Source: Bosea beijingensis
GTDB taxonomy: Bacteria; Pseudomonadota; Alphaproteobacteria; Rhizobiales; Beijerinckiaceae
Assembly: GCF_030758975.1 (NCBI RefSeq)
Contig: NZ_CP132359.1
Location: forward strand, 1,442,811 to 1,506,810
Length of the DNA: 64,000 nucleotides
Direction of reading: 5' to 3'
The notes under the pieces are model-generated. The model was not told the DNA's origin. It made no database searches and worked only from the letters and a program-made list of their open reading frames with translations. Position numbers and translations under genes: made by a program. Positions 34,367 to 41,955 of this stretch are shown here, piece by piece; position 1 is the first letter of the stretch, and every line of letters starts with the position of its first letter.

Positions 34367-35085
34367 ATGCGGGATGGCTCGCCTTGGCCGCCGACATCGC
34401 GGAGACAGGCCAGCCCGGAGCGGCTGGAACTCCATCAAGCGCCCCGCGAAGAAAAACTTGTCGCTGGCGATCGAAATATTCCGTTCGTGGGGCTGGGCGT
34501 CCTCCGGGGTATTTTTGAACCCAAGGCGGCCGCTGATCTGCCTGCCAGTGGCCTCTCGACAACAATTCGCAGCATGACGGCGCTCCTTCCGGGGCGTGCG
34601 ATCCCGTTCTGCATGAAGGCATCAGCAAGCGCGATATCGGCTCGATGCAACTGGGATGGGTCGGGCTGCCTGAAGATTGCCGCGGGACCGCGGTGCCTTT
34701 CTCGATCCATGATCTCGTCTCCCGGCCGATCGTGACGATGACGCGCGGTTCGCAGCCGCACCGCACCTTGCTGGAAGCCTGCCGAAGGGCCGGCGCCAAC
34801 CCGATGACCGTGCATTGCGTCGGCTCGATCGCCGCCATCGTGCGCTGGATCCGCGGCGGTTTCGGCATTGCCACCCTGCCGCTGGCGACCATTTACGCCG
34901 GGCTGGCAGTCGGTACGCTGGCAACGATTCCCTCCAAGGTCGATCTCGGGCCGATGCGGCTCGTGGTCAGCTATCGCGAGGGTCCGGCAAGTGACGCTGC
35001 CGAAGGCGTGGCAAAGCTCATCGCCGGGGAGGCGATGCGCTTTGCTTCCGCTGTCGGCGCCGGCCTCGCGCGTCCGCTCGAATGA
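34367..35085 (+). pseudogene. Decayed LysR-family regulator
   Basis: The intact part is the C-terminal co-inducer domain, read from about 34597 (DPVLHEGISKRDIGSMQLGWVGLP; also LLEACRRAGANP, then GGFGIATLPLATIYAGLAVG and MRLVVSYREGP). No N-terminal winged helix is found in this frame; another frame upstream (from 34367) has a remnant resembling the linker helix (ERLELHQAPREEK). So the gene has lost its DNA-binding half and gained at least one frameshift. It precedes the amidase gene on the same strand, which it once may have regulated. Confidence 0.7.
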
Positions 35086-35127
35086 GCCGTTTCCGCGGCT
35101 GACCTGGTTACGCAAGAAGGTGTTCCG

Positions 35128-36438
35128 ATGACCGAAAGCTCCCGCCCGTCCGCCGCCGATCGCCTCGACCAGGCATTCGCGCGGATCCGCGATCCCAAGC
35201 TCGAAGGCGGGAAGGTCTTCACGACCCTCTATGAAGCCTCGGCGCGGCGCGAGGCCGAGGCCTCCGACGCCCGGGTCGCGGCCGGCAACCCGCTGGGGCC
35301 GCTGGATGGGCGCATCGTCTCGATCAAGGACCTGTTCGACGTGGCAGGCGAAACGACGCGCGCCGGCGCCGCCGTCCTGCGCCGCCAGCCGCCGGCCAGT
35401 GCCGATGCCCCGATCGTCCGGCGCCTGCGCGCCGCGGGTGCCGTCATCGTCGGCAAGACGCAGATGACCGAATTCGCCTTCTCGGCGCTCGGCACCAATT
35501 CCCATGATCCCGTCGCCGGCAATCCGCATGACCGCAGCCGCGCGCCGGGCGGCTCGTCCTCGGGCGCCGTGGTTTCGGTGGTCGACGGCATGGCCGAGAT
35601 CGCGATCGGCAGCGATACCGGCGGCTCGATCCGCATCCCCTCGGCCCTGACCGGCGCGGTCGGCTTCAAGCCGACCTCCGGCCGCGTGCCGACGACCGGT
35701 GCCTTCTCGCTCTCCAGCACGCTCGATACGGTCGGCCCCATCGCCCTGAGCGTCGCCGATTGCGCCATCACCGACGCTGTCCTCGCCGGAGAGAGGCAGT
35801 CGCCGCTCGCTCCGCGGCCGCAGGCCCGCTTCGTGGTCGCGCGCGGGCGCCTGTTCGACGCGATGGAGGGCGAGGTCGCCGAGGCGTTCGAGGCCGGGCT
35901 GGAGCGGCTGCGCCGCGCTGGCCTCAGCGTCGAGGAGGGCTCGCTCGACCCGCATCTCGATGCTCTGGCCGCGCTCGACAAGATCGGTGGCTTTCCATCG
36001 ATCGAGCTTGGCGCGACGCTGCGCGATCTCGGCGTCGACAGCCTCGACGAGGTCGATCCCAAGACGCGCGTGCGCATCGAACTGGGCGCTGGCATCCTCG
36101 GCGTCGACTATGTCCGCATGCAGCGTCGGCGCGCGGCGGCCGTCGCGGCCTTTGCAGCGGCGATGACCGACGAGACCGTCTATCTCCTGCCGACGACCCC
36201 GATCCGGGCGCCGCTCCTGGCGTCTGTCGCGGATGATGCCGGCTTCCATCACGCCAACGGCCTCGTGCTGCGCAATCCCCGCATCGGCAACCTGCTCGAC
36301 ACACCTTCGCTCTCGCTGCCGCTGCCGGTTCCCGCAGGAGCACTTCCGGCCGGGATGATGCTGATCGGCCGGCGCGGGGCCGATCGTGCCTTGCTGGCGA
36401 TGGCGGCAGGTGTCGAGACGGCGCTGGCTCGCGCATAA
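35128..36438 (+). CDS. Amidase-signature hydrolase
   Basis: A 436-residue member of the amidase signature family. The Ser-cisSer-Lys triad can be placed: Lys67 in VSIKDLFDVAGE, cis-Ser143 in APGGSSSGAV and the nucleophile Ser167 in GSDTGGSIRIPS, with the usual 24-residue gap between the two serines. Substrates range from acetamide to malonamate, aryl amides or urea derivatives, so none is proposed. The ATG at 35128 follows the decayed lysR by 42 bases. It is convergent with the HEPN-like gene. Confidence 0.87.
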   Translation: MTESSRPSAADRLDQAFARIRDPKLEGGKVFTTLYEASARREAEASDARVAAGNPLGPLDGRIVSIKDLFDVAGETTRAGAAVLRRQPPASADAPIVRRLRAAGAVIVGKTQMTEFAFSALGTNSHDPVAGNPHDRSRAPGGSSSGAVVSVVDGMAEIAIGSDTGGSIRIPSALTGAVGFKPTSGRVPTTGAFSLSSTLDTVGPIALSVADCAITDAVLAGERQSPLAPRPQARFVVARGRLFDAMEGEVAEAFEAGLERLRRAGLSVEEGSLDPHLDALAALDKIGGFPSIELGATLRDLGVDSLDEVDPKTRVRIELGAGILGVDYVRMQRRRAAAVAAFAAAMTDETVYLLPTTPIRAPLLASVADDAGFHHANGLVLRNPRIGNLLDTPSLSLPLPVPAGALPAGMMLIGRRGADRALLAMAAGVETALARA

Positions 36439-36449
36439 GGGCAGAGGAG

Positions 36450-36479
36450 AGCGGAGGCCGGCTATCCGGCTTCCCCGCT
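36450..36479. terminator. Imperfect hairpin between convergent genes
   Basis: AGCGG plus GGCCGG on the left pair with CCGGC plus CCGCT on the right across a short loop and small bulges, in the 73-base gap between two convergent stops. No U-run is present; a bidirectional stop is plausible but not shown. Confidence 0.35.
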
Positions 36480-36511
36480 CCGCTGGCGATCGTCGCCCGG
36501 CGCGGTCGCAG

Positions 36512-37093
36512 CTATTTCTCCGGCCCACTCATCGCGGCTTCCAGGACGGGCATCAGGTCCCAGATCCGGCGATTGAGCGCGTGGAGATCCTGGATCGTGC
36601 GTGCGATCTCCTCCAGCCGGTCGTCGTCGACGGGCTTGCGCAGGCCGAAGCGCAGGTTGCCGCGGTTCTCCTCCACCTTCATGTGCTGGGTATGGGTAAT
36701 CTCGCCCTCGGCATCGATGACGAAGGTCGCGTGGCTGAGATCGTTGCGCAGCCGCGTCGCGCCCGAGAAGCGCTCGACGATATCGTTGAGTTCGTTGCGG
36801 ACGGCCTTGTCGAGCGGGGCGATCTTGGCGAGGCGCTGCACCAGGTCGAGTCGCGCCCGCGTCGTGTTCAGCGTGGCGAAGACGATGGCCGCCGCCCGCT
36901 CGTCCGTGCGGAGCAGCAGCATCAGCAGGTAGATGAACAGGCTCTCGTCGTTCGACCACGTAAGATTCAGGTCGCCTACGAGGTTCATGAAGGCTAGCCT
37001 GCGCGTGGAGGAACGCCGCGCTGAAATGATGTCCAGCGCGTCGAAATCCGGGCGGGGCGGCAGGACTGATGATCCCTTCGCGGGCCTGCGCAT
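36512..37093 (-). CDS. Unknown alpha-helical protein with a HEPN-like RxxxxH motif
   Basis: I do not recognise a named family. The 193-residue product (ATG at 37093, with GGGGG just upstream) has a helical N-terminal half, including LFIYLLMLLLRTDERAAAIVFA, and the sequence RLRNDLSHATF at about residues 114-124. The R-N-x3-H pattern (Arg116 to His121) is the active-site signature of HEPN ribonucleases, which occur in toxin-antitoxin and abortive-infection systems as well as in non-catalytic proteins. The C-terminal part (VEENRGNLRFGLRKPVDDDR) looks like a beta-containing cap. It is divergent from an orphan gene 44 bases away. The HEPN assignment rests on the motif and helical context. Confidence 0.6.
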   Translation of the reverse strand: MRRPAKGSSVLPPRPDFDALDIISARRSSTRRLAFMNLVGDLNLTWSNDESLFIYLLMLLLRTDERAAAIVFATLNTTRARLDLVQRLAKIAPLDKAVRNELNDIVERFSGATRLRNDLSHATFVIDAEGEITHTQHMKVEENRGNLRFGLRKPVDDDRLEEIARTIQDLHALNRRIWDLMPVLEAAMSGPEK

Positions 37094-37137
37094 GAGCACC
37101 CCCTTCAGGGCGAGGTTTCGAGGCGGGCGGGGACGCC

Positions 37138-37599
37138 ATGTTCGAGCTGCTCAAGATCCGCAGGGCGCGGCGGCTGGCTCAGGCCACGCTTGACCCCTTT
37201 CTGCGCGGGGCATCGGGCGGCGGCGACGGCCTGCAGGCGGGCGACTGGCTGCATCCCCAGATCATCGGCTTCCTCGCGACGCTCGTCACGCTGGTCGCGC
37301 AACGCGATTGCGGCCCGATGCGCAGCCACGCGCTCGCCGCCGTGCAGGCGGATGTCCTGAACGCGGTGACCGAGATCGGGCCCGAGCTGATCGGGGAGGA
37401 GATCTGCTTGTGGAGCAGCCGCGGCGATCCGGCTTTCGCGGCCGGCGTCGGTGGCGCGGCGGCGTTTCTGGAAGCCATGTCGAACCGAGGTGCCGATCCG
37501 GATGGTGACGAAGCAACGGATGCGGCGCTCGCCTTGCTCTGGGAGGAGCATGTCGGCCTTGTGCTCGCGCGGGCGCGAGGCAGGCGCCCGGATGCTTGA
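37138..37599 (+). CDS. Conserved-looking protein of unknown function
   Basis: A 153-residue product I cannot place. It starts MFELLKIRRARRLAQATLDPFL and has a possible amphipathic helix IIGFLATLVTLVAQ (about residues 42-55) and a Gly/Ala-rich stretch FAAGVGGAAAFLEAM. No signal peptide or clear membrane segment is seen. It is divergent from the HEPN-like gene with a 44-base gap, so a shared promoter is possible. It lacks the GSxxxGxxxxDxD motif of MNT nucleotidyltransferase antitoxins, so a classic HEPN/MNT pair is unlikely. Confidence 0.6.
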   Translation: MFELLKIRRARRLAQATLDPFLRGASGGGDGLQAGDWLHPQIIGFLATLVTLVAQRDCGPMRSHALAAVQADVLNAVTEIGPELIGEEICLWSSRGDPAFAAGVGGAAAFLEAMSNRGADPDGDEATDAALALLWEEHVGLVLARARGRRPDA

Positions 37600-37654
37600 G
37601 GGCGTGACGATGGGTGCCGTGGCGCAAGACCGGTATCGTGGCTGCGCGGGGACC

Positions 37655-38347
37655 CTAGAGCCGGGCATCGTCATGGCCGCAACTGCCCATCTGCTGTTCC
37701 GGCTCGTCGAACAAGCTCAGTTGGAGCTGCGGCTCTGCGGCTGCCTCGAAACGTGCGGCGGGCCGGTGGGAGGACGAAGAATAAGCCAGCAATCGGTGAA
37801 GTGCGTCGAAAAAAACAGCGTCGCTGCAGGGCGAGGCGAGATTGTCGAGAGCACTGAGGAAGCGCTGGTAGCGTGCCCGGTACACCGCCTGTCCCGGCTG
37901 GGGCGGCGATGCAGTTTCCTGCAGGGGAGAACGGATGTCGAGCGGTGGCCAGGCGGCGGGCGGCGGCGGATCGGCAAGCTCGTCTCCTGGCGCGAGCGCT
38001 GCCACGATCTTCCCTTTCAGGTGCCAGGCCGTCCGGACGGAAATGCCGAGAATCTGCCCTAGCTTTTGCGAACTGAGGCGGTGGCTGCTCGACATGAGCA
38101 GATAGAGCCCCTGCAGCCAGACATGCATCGGGACATGGCTGTTCTGGAAGATCGTGCCGTGCCTCACCGTGAAGGGCTTGCGGCAGCCATAGCATTTCCA
38201 GGTGCCGATCGAGCAGCTCGATCCGCTCAGCCGGCCGAGGCGGGAGCTTTCCCGGCAATGAGGACAAACCGGCCCGTCGCGCCAGACCAATGTCTCCAGC
38301 GAACGAAAGGCGGCTTGTTCGTCGTGCAGGCGGACGGCATTCGGCAT
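37655..38347 (-). CDS. IS1595-type transposase zinc-ribbon protein without DDE domain
   Basis: A 230-residue protein whose first half is the N-terminal domain of IS1595/ISXO2-like transposases. A zinc ribbon is made by Cys28/Cys31 (CPHC) and Cys52/Cys55 (CYGC), followed by KPFTVRHGTIFQNSHVPMHV and the helical SSQKLGQILGISVRTAWHLK. In complete transposases this is followed by a DDE catalytic domain. Here the second half is a Pro-rich, low-complexity tail (PPPPAAWPPLD) with no DDE residues. It is thus a decayed transposase or a protein recruited for DNA binding. It borders the AT-rich leader of the secretion locus. No terminal inverted repeats were found around it. Confidence 0.7.
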   Translation of the reverse strand: MPNAVRLHDEQAAFRSLETLVWRDGPVCPHCRESSRLGRLSGSSCSIGTWKCYGCRKPFTVRHGTIFQNSHVPMHVWLQGLYLLMSSSHRLSSQKLGQILGISVRTAWHLKGKIVAALAPGDELADPPPPAAWPPLDIRSPLQETASPPQPGQAVYRARYQRFLSALDNLASPCSDAVFFDALHRLLAYSSSSHRPAARFEAAAEPQLQLSLFDEPEQQMGSCGHDDARL

Positions 38348-38933
38348 AGCCAGCCTCCGGCGCGCAGCAGTGAGACGATCTCTGGGTCGGTAAAAGTCAA
38401 TAATCGGTTAACGCAGGGTAGTTATTCGACACGTTGACGCATCCCGTGCGTCATGGCTCTTTATAGCAACGGATCGCCTCCGAGGAAACAAAAATCACAA
38501 GAGGCCATCCAGCTTAGTTTCTGAAATCACGGCCTTGTTACGTCGAAAAAAGCGCGATCGATGGTGATCGCGAAGCGTATATATATTTTATATTTTCAAA
38601 GATTAATACGGATTAACTCTAGTGCATATAATCAATTCTTTGAGTTCGTCATTCAGTTCGGTGGGTTGCTTCAGAATAAAAATAACAAATGAAGACAAAA
38701 CCGGAATGAATGTTCCGCAGTAAGCGACCGGGAGTGACGCCAATGATTTAGCACCGCGACTAGCCGGGCTCGAAACCCGGGAACGGAAGGATGTTTCGCT
38801 GAATCGGCGAGACGAATGTCCAGAATGCATCGTGTTTTCATTCAATCGACATCGCTTGTGACGGAACGCGCAGCGCAGAAGAGAAGCGCATCACCGGCAC
38901 GCCGCGATGTCTCCTGAACAGCAGGAGCGTGTC
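38348..38933. other. 586-base AT-rich leader upstream of the repeat-protein/type I secretion locus
   Basis: This gap is markedly lower in G+C than its surroundings, with TA-rich runs near 38578-38600. A possible hairpin (CCGGG, loop CTCGAAA, CCCGG; 38764-38780) lies about 150 bases before the first repeat-protein gene. A minus-strand reading frame at 38603-38845 has no ribosome site or recognisable features, so I do not call a gene. The region most likely carries the promoter and a long, possibly structured, 5' leader for 38934. Confidence 0.5.
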
Positions 38934-39782
38934 ATGAGTGGCGGAAACAACGGCGGCAATCACGGCGGCGGCAACGGCGGCGGCGGCAACAACAACGACG
39001 ATCAGGCCCAGGGCCAGCTCCAGGGGCAGGCCGAACTGCAGGCCCAGTTGCAAGGACAGGGCCAGGGACAGGGACAGGGTCAGGGCCAGGGCCAGTCGCA
39101 GGGTCAATCGCAGTATGCCGGGCAGGCCGTCGAGACCGACGTCTGGAATGCCAACGGTAATCTCAATGGCAACGAGAATCTCAACGGCAATGGCAATCTC
39201 AATGCCAACGGCAACCTCAACTACAACGAGGTCACCAACGACATCAACAATAGCGTCAACACCTGCGTCGACGTGAACGTGAAGGTCAACGTCGATGCGA
39301 ATTCGTACGAGCCGCCGACCCCGGCCGGCCCGATCGATCCCGATAACATCGACATCGAAACGATCTCCGGCATCAGCAACTCGATTATCATGCCGGATGT
39401 CGTCTGGCAGTCGGTCACGACCGGCAACGCGTTCAATCTCGACCAGGTCAACAACCTGACCGACAACGACACGCTGTCGAGCCCGAACGTCAGCTACAAT
39501 GCTGGCGGGTTGGCTGATGCGGGCTGCTATGATCTCTGCGGCTCCGATGCGAGCGCGGTCGGCGACTTCACGATGACCGCTGGCGCGACCGGTGGTGTCG
39601 CGTCTGCCAGCATCGGCTCCCTCAGCGGCGATGACGGCGACTTCGGCGGCTCCGGCGCGGCTACGGCTGCGGCCAGCGTCAACCAGGAGGCCTTTACCCA
39701 GTCGATCGTCCAGGGTGCGAACATCCAGTTCAATTCCGCCGATGTGACGATGGTCGCCGGGGACGCCTACGACTCCCTGTAA
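38934..39782 (+). CDS. Gln/Gly/Asn-repeat protein, candidate type I secretion substrate
   Basis: A 282-residue acidic protein of unknown family. After a Gly/Asn-rich start (SGGNNGGNHGGGNGGGG) comes a GQ-dipeptide tract (about residues 27-60), then Asn-rich NLNGNENLNGNGNLNANGN, then a Ser/Asp/Gly-rich region. FNLDQVNNLTDNDTL (about residues 169-183) matches the core repeat of the next gene's product (QVNxLxDxD). There are only two or three Cys and no N-terminal signal peptide. The ATG at 38934 follows AGGAG; an in-frame ATG at 38907 is weaker. Next come a terminator, then a large repeat protein, an ABC exporter and an adaptor. Export by that system is inferred. RTX nonapeptides are absent. Confidence 0.75.
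   Translation: MSGGNNGGNHGGGNGGGGNNNDDQAQGQLQGQAELQAQLQGQGQGQGQGQGQGQSQGQSQYAGQAVETDVWNANGNLNGNENLNGNGNLNANGNLNYNEVTNDINNSVNTCVDVNVKVNVDANSYEPPTPAGPIDPDNIDIETISGISNSIIMPDVVWQSVTTGNAFNLDQVNNLTDNDTLSSPNVSYNAGGLADAGCYDLCGSDASAVGDFTMTAGATGGVASASIGSLSGDDGDFGGSGAATAAASVNQEAFTQSIVQGANIQFNSADVTMVAGDAYDSL
39051..39114 (+). repeat. Tandem CAGGGN hexanucleotide tract encoding Gly-Gln repeats
   Basis: About ten six-base units (CAGGGA, CAGGGT, CAGGGC variants) stand in a row inside the Gln/Gly/Asn-repeat gene. The tract encodes alternating Gln and Gly. In-frame six-base slippage would change protein length by two residues without breaking the frame, so length may vary between strains. Confidence 0.75.
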
Positions 39783-39802
39783 GACCTGATCAGACCAGAG
39801 AG

Positions 39803-39828
39803 CCGCGCGGGTTGCCCTGCGCGGTTTT
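39803..39828 (+). terminator. Intrinsic terminator between the two repeat-protein genes
   Basis: A nine-pair stem (CCGCGCGGG / CCTGCGCGG, one G-U pair) with a TTGC loop is followed by TTTTC, 20 bases after the stop of the first repeat protein. Partial termination would make the small repeat protein more abundant than the exporter genes behind it. Confidence 0.7.
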
Positions 39829-39914
39829 CGCTCTGGGTTTCTTTCCCCTCATGCGCGATATGCGCGTGGTATCTTCCCGCCCGGTGCGAGCCGGACGCAG
39901 CGGAGGATCGTGCC

Positions 39915-41912
39915 ATGCAGGCCGGCGGCATTACCGAGACCATCTGGCACTTCATCGGCTATCTGCATCTCGCCGACTCGGTGGCGCGCGCGCCCGTCTT
40001 CTATGACGGCGATCCGTCGCCATCGCTTCCGCTCGATCCTGGCGACCTCGCCCCCGAGCCGATCCGCGGCCTCGCCTTCGACGAGCTGGTCTCGCTTCCG
40101 ACCGTGATCCAGGAGCCGCTGGCGGCGAATCCGCAGGCGAGCCTGAGCCAGGCCCTGTCGCCGGCCGGTCTCGGGAATCCGGGACGGCTCTTGCCGGCTT
40201 TGCCACCGCCGCTGAAGCCCATCCCGTTCCAGGTCCAGGAACAAAGCGTCGGTTTGCCTGCGACGCAGCGTGTCATCACCGCCGAATACCGGGAAGGCGG
40301 CATCGAGAACCTGATTCAGATCCGCCAGGTCAATATCCAGAACGACCGCGACCTGATCACCTCCGATGATATCCGATACGCCGATGGCAGCGTCGTGATT
40401 CCCGAGGAGTTGCAACTCGCCGGCCGCTTTGCCGACCTGATTGGCGAGGCGAACGCGGTCGCACCGGACGGCATCCCCGACATGACGACGGCTCTCCAGT
40501 TCGGAACCGAGAGCGTCGTCGCGATGGTCTCCGGCCGTGACGCGGCCTGGGCCGAGACCGGCAGCCCCTATCCGGATGGCCGCCCGACGGAGCCGGTGCC
40601 GCAGGGGCGCATCGTCGACGGCGTCGCCAATGCTCCCGATCCATACGCGCCGACCGTGCTCGACATCGCGCCTTGGCGCCCGGAGGAGACGCCTGACGAC
40701 GCGCCGGGGGAGCGCGTCGTCGAGGCGAAGCTCGATCATGCCGGTCCGACCGGAGGCGTCGCGACGCTGGCCGAGACCGGCCTCAACTCACAGGTCAATG
40801 CTGCCCTGATCTTCGACGCCAACGAGGCCGTCGGCTCGATGATGGTCGGCGGAGACTATTTCTACAGCCGCGGCATCGTCCAGGTGAACATCCTGGTCGA
40901 CAACGACCAGGTCGATATCGCCGTCGCGGGTGACCTCTCGCCGATCGCGAAGACCGCGGGCAACGAGGTCCACAACATCGCCGAGTTCATCACGCATGAA
41001 TCGACGATCAGCGTCCGTGGCGCGGCTGGTACCCCGCAATGGGTCGTCGACGTCACGCCGGGCGACTTCTACGACGTGAAGTCGATCGTCCAGTTCAACG
41101 GGCTCGACGACAACGACCGCACCGTGCAGGCCGGGGGCGGCACCTATTTCAACCTGGGCACAGGCGAGAATCAGCAGCTCAACCTGACAAAGATCTTCGG
41201 GGTCGACCGCTACGACATCATCATCATCGGCGGAGACTATCACCGGGCCGACTGGATCTATCAGTACAACATCATGCTCGACCCCGATTCCGCCAAGCTC
41301 TTCAGCACCGGCGGAGAGGGTAGCGAGACCACGGTCACCACGGGCTTCAACAGCCTGACCAACAAGGCCACCATCGAGAGCTACGACGCGCCGGCTTTCA
41401 AGCCGATGCTCGATGCGCATGAAGACCTGATGGGGCTTCTCGCCGACGGCACGACGATCCTCGTCCCGGACGCCGACTGGCAGCTTTACGGCAGTGCCTC
41501 CGGCACGCTGCGGGTTCTCTACGTCCCGGGCGACTACTATGACGTCAACGTCATCACGCAGGTGAATTTCCTGGTCGATGGCGACCAGTCCATCCAGGCC
41601 AGTGCCAACGAAGGCACGGTGCAAGGCGTCGCGGCAGGCGGCAACAGCGCCCTCAACGAAGCCATCATCGTCGATCCCGGCCTCCTCTCGACCTCCAACT
41701 ATCTCGGCGGCGAGGCCTATGAGGAGGCCGTGCTGATCCAGGTCGACATCGTCACCGACAGCGACACCGTGACGATCCGCGACACGACCACACTGGTGCC
41801 CGAGCTCGTCGCTTTCGCCACGCAGGCGGCCCAGGAGCCGGAGCCCGATTGCCCGCCCGCGCAGACCGTCGATCCCCAACAGGATCATCTGACGTCGAGC
41901 ATCATGGTTTGA
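39915..41912 (+). CDS. Large beta-type repeat protein, candidate type I secretion substrate
   Basis: A 665-residue acidic, almost Cys-free protein of no family I recognise. The region from about residue 130 to 625 contains six copies of a degenerate motif around [IV]xQ[VYF][ND]xxx[DN]xD: QVNIQNDRDL (139), IVQVNILVDNDQ (321), IVQFNGLDDNDR (391), IYQYNIMLDPDS (448), ITQVNFLVDGDQ (547) and LIQVDIVTDSDT (607). Most are preceded by a [GP]G[DE]Y/F element and by an Asn/Ala strand (NSQVNAALI, NSLTNKATI, NSALNEAII). This pattern is typical of stacked beta-strand or solenoid proteins. There is no N-terminal signal peptide. The ABC exporter starts 43 bases later, so type I export is likely. Start ATG 39915 has GGAG upstream. 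Confidence 0.75.
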   Translation: MQAGGITETIWHFIGYLHLADSVARAPVFYDGDPSPSLPLDPGDLAPEPIRGLAFDELVSLPTVIQEPLAANPQASLSQALSPAGLGNPGRLLPALPPPLKPIPFQVQEQSVGLPATQRVITAEYREGGIENLIQIRQVNIQNDRDLITSDDIRYADGSVVIPEELQLAGRFADLIGEANAVAPDGIPDMTTALQFGTESVVAMVSGRDAAWAETGSPYPDGRPTEPVPQGRIVDGVANAPDPYAPTVLDIAPWRPEETPDDAPGERVVEAKLDHAGPTGGVATLAETGLNSQVNAALIFDANEAVGSMMVGGDYFYSRGIVQVNILVDNDQVDIAVAGDLSPIAKTAGNEVHNIAEFITHESTISVRGAAGTPQWVVDVTPGDFYDVKSIVQFNGLDDNDRTVQAGGGTYFNLGTGENQQLNLTKIFGVDRYDIIIIGGDYHRADWIYQYNIMLDPDSAKLFSTGGEGSETTVTTGFNSLTNKATIESYDAPAFKPMLDAHEDLMGLLADGTTILVPDADWQLYGSASGTLRVLYVPGDYYDVNVITQVNFLVDGDQSIQASANEGTVQGVAAGGNSALNEAIIVDPGLLSTSNYLGGEAYEEAVLIQVDIVTDSDTVTIRDTTTLVPELVAFATQAAQEPEPDCPPAQTVDPQQDHLTSSIMV

Positions 41913-41955
41913 GACGTAGGAACTGGACGGGGCGGAAAGAGGACGGGGACGGGGC

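Noticed and set aside
37138-37599. MNT-type antitoxin for the HEPN-like protein
   Set aside because: The GSxxxGxxxxDxD nucleotidyltransferase motif is absent.
38764-38788. tRNA-like T-arm (CCGGG, CTCGAAA loop, CCCGG) with a possible five-base acceptor pairing to 38714-38718
   Set aside because: The span is tRNA-sized, but no anticodon stem can be formed where one is required and there is no proper D-arm. Treated as a leader hairpin.
38603-38845. 80-codon minus-strand reading frame in the AT-rich leader
   Set aside because: No ribosome site, unusual Ser/Arg-rich composition of an out-of-frame reading, and no recognisable domain.
38690-38930. Cyclic-di-GMP riboswitch before the secretion locus
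   Set aside because: Some GACGC and GCCGGG words are present, but the conserved core and paired helices of the GEMM-I fold could not be assembled.
39915-41912. RTX toxin or adhesin
   Set aside because: No GGxGxDxxx nonapeptide array; acidic residues occur in a different repeat context.
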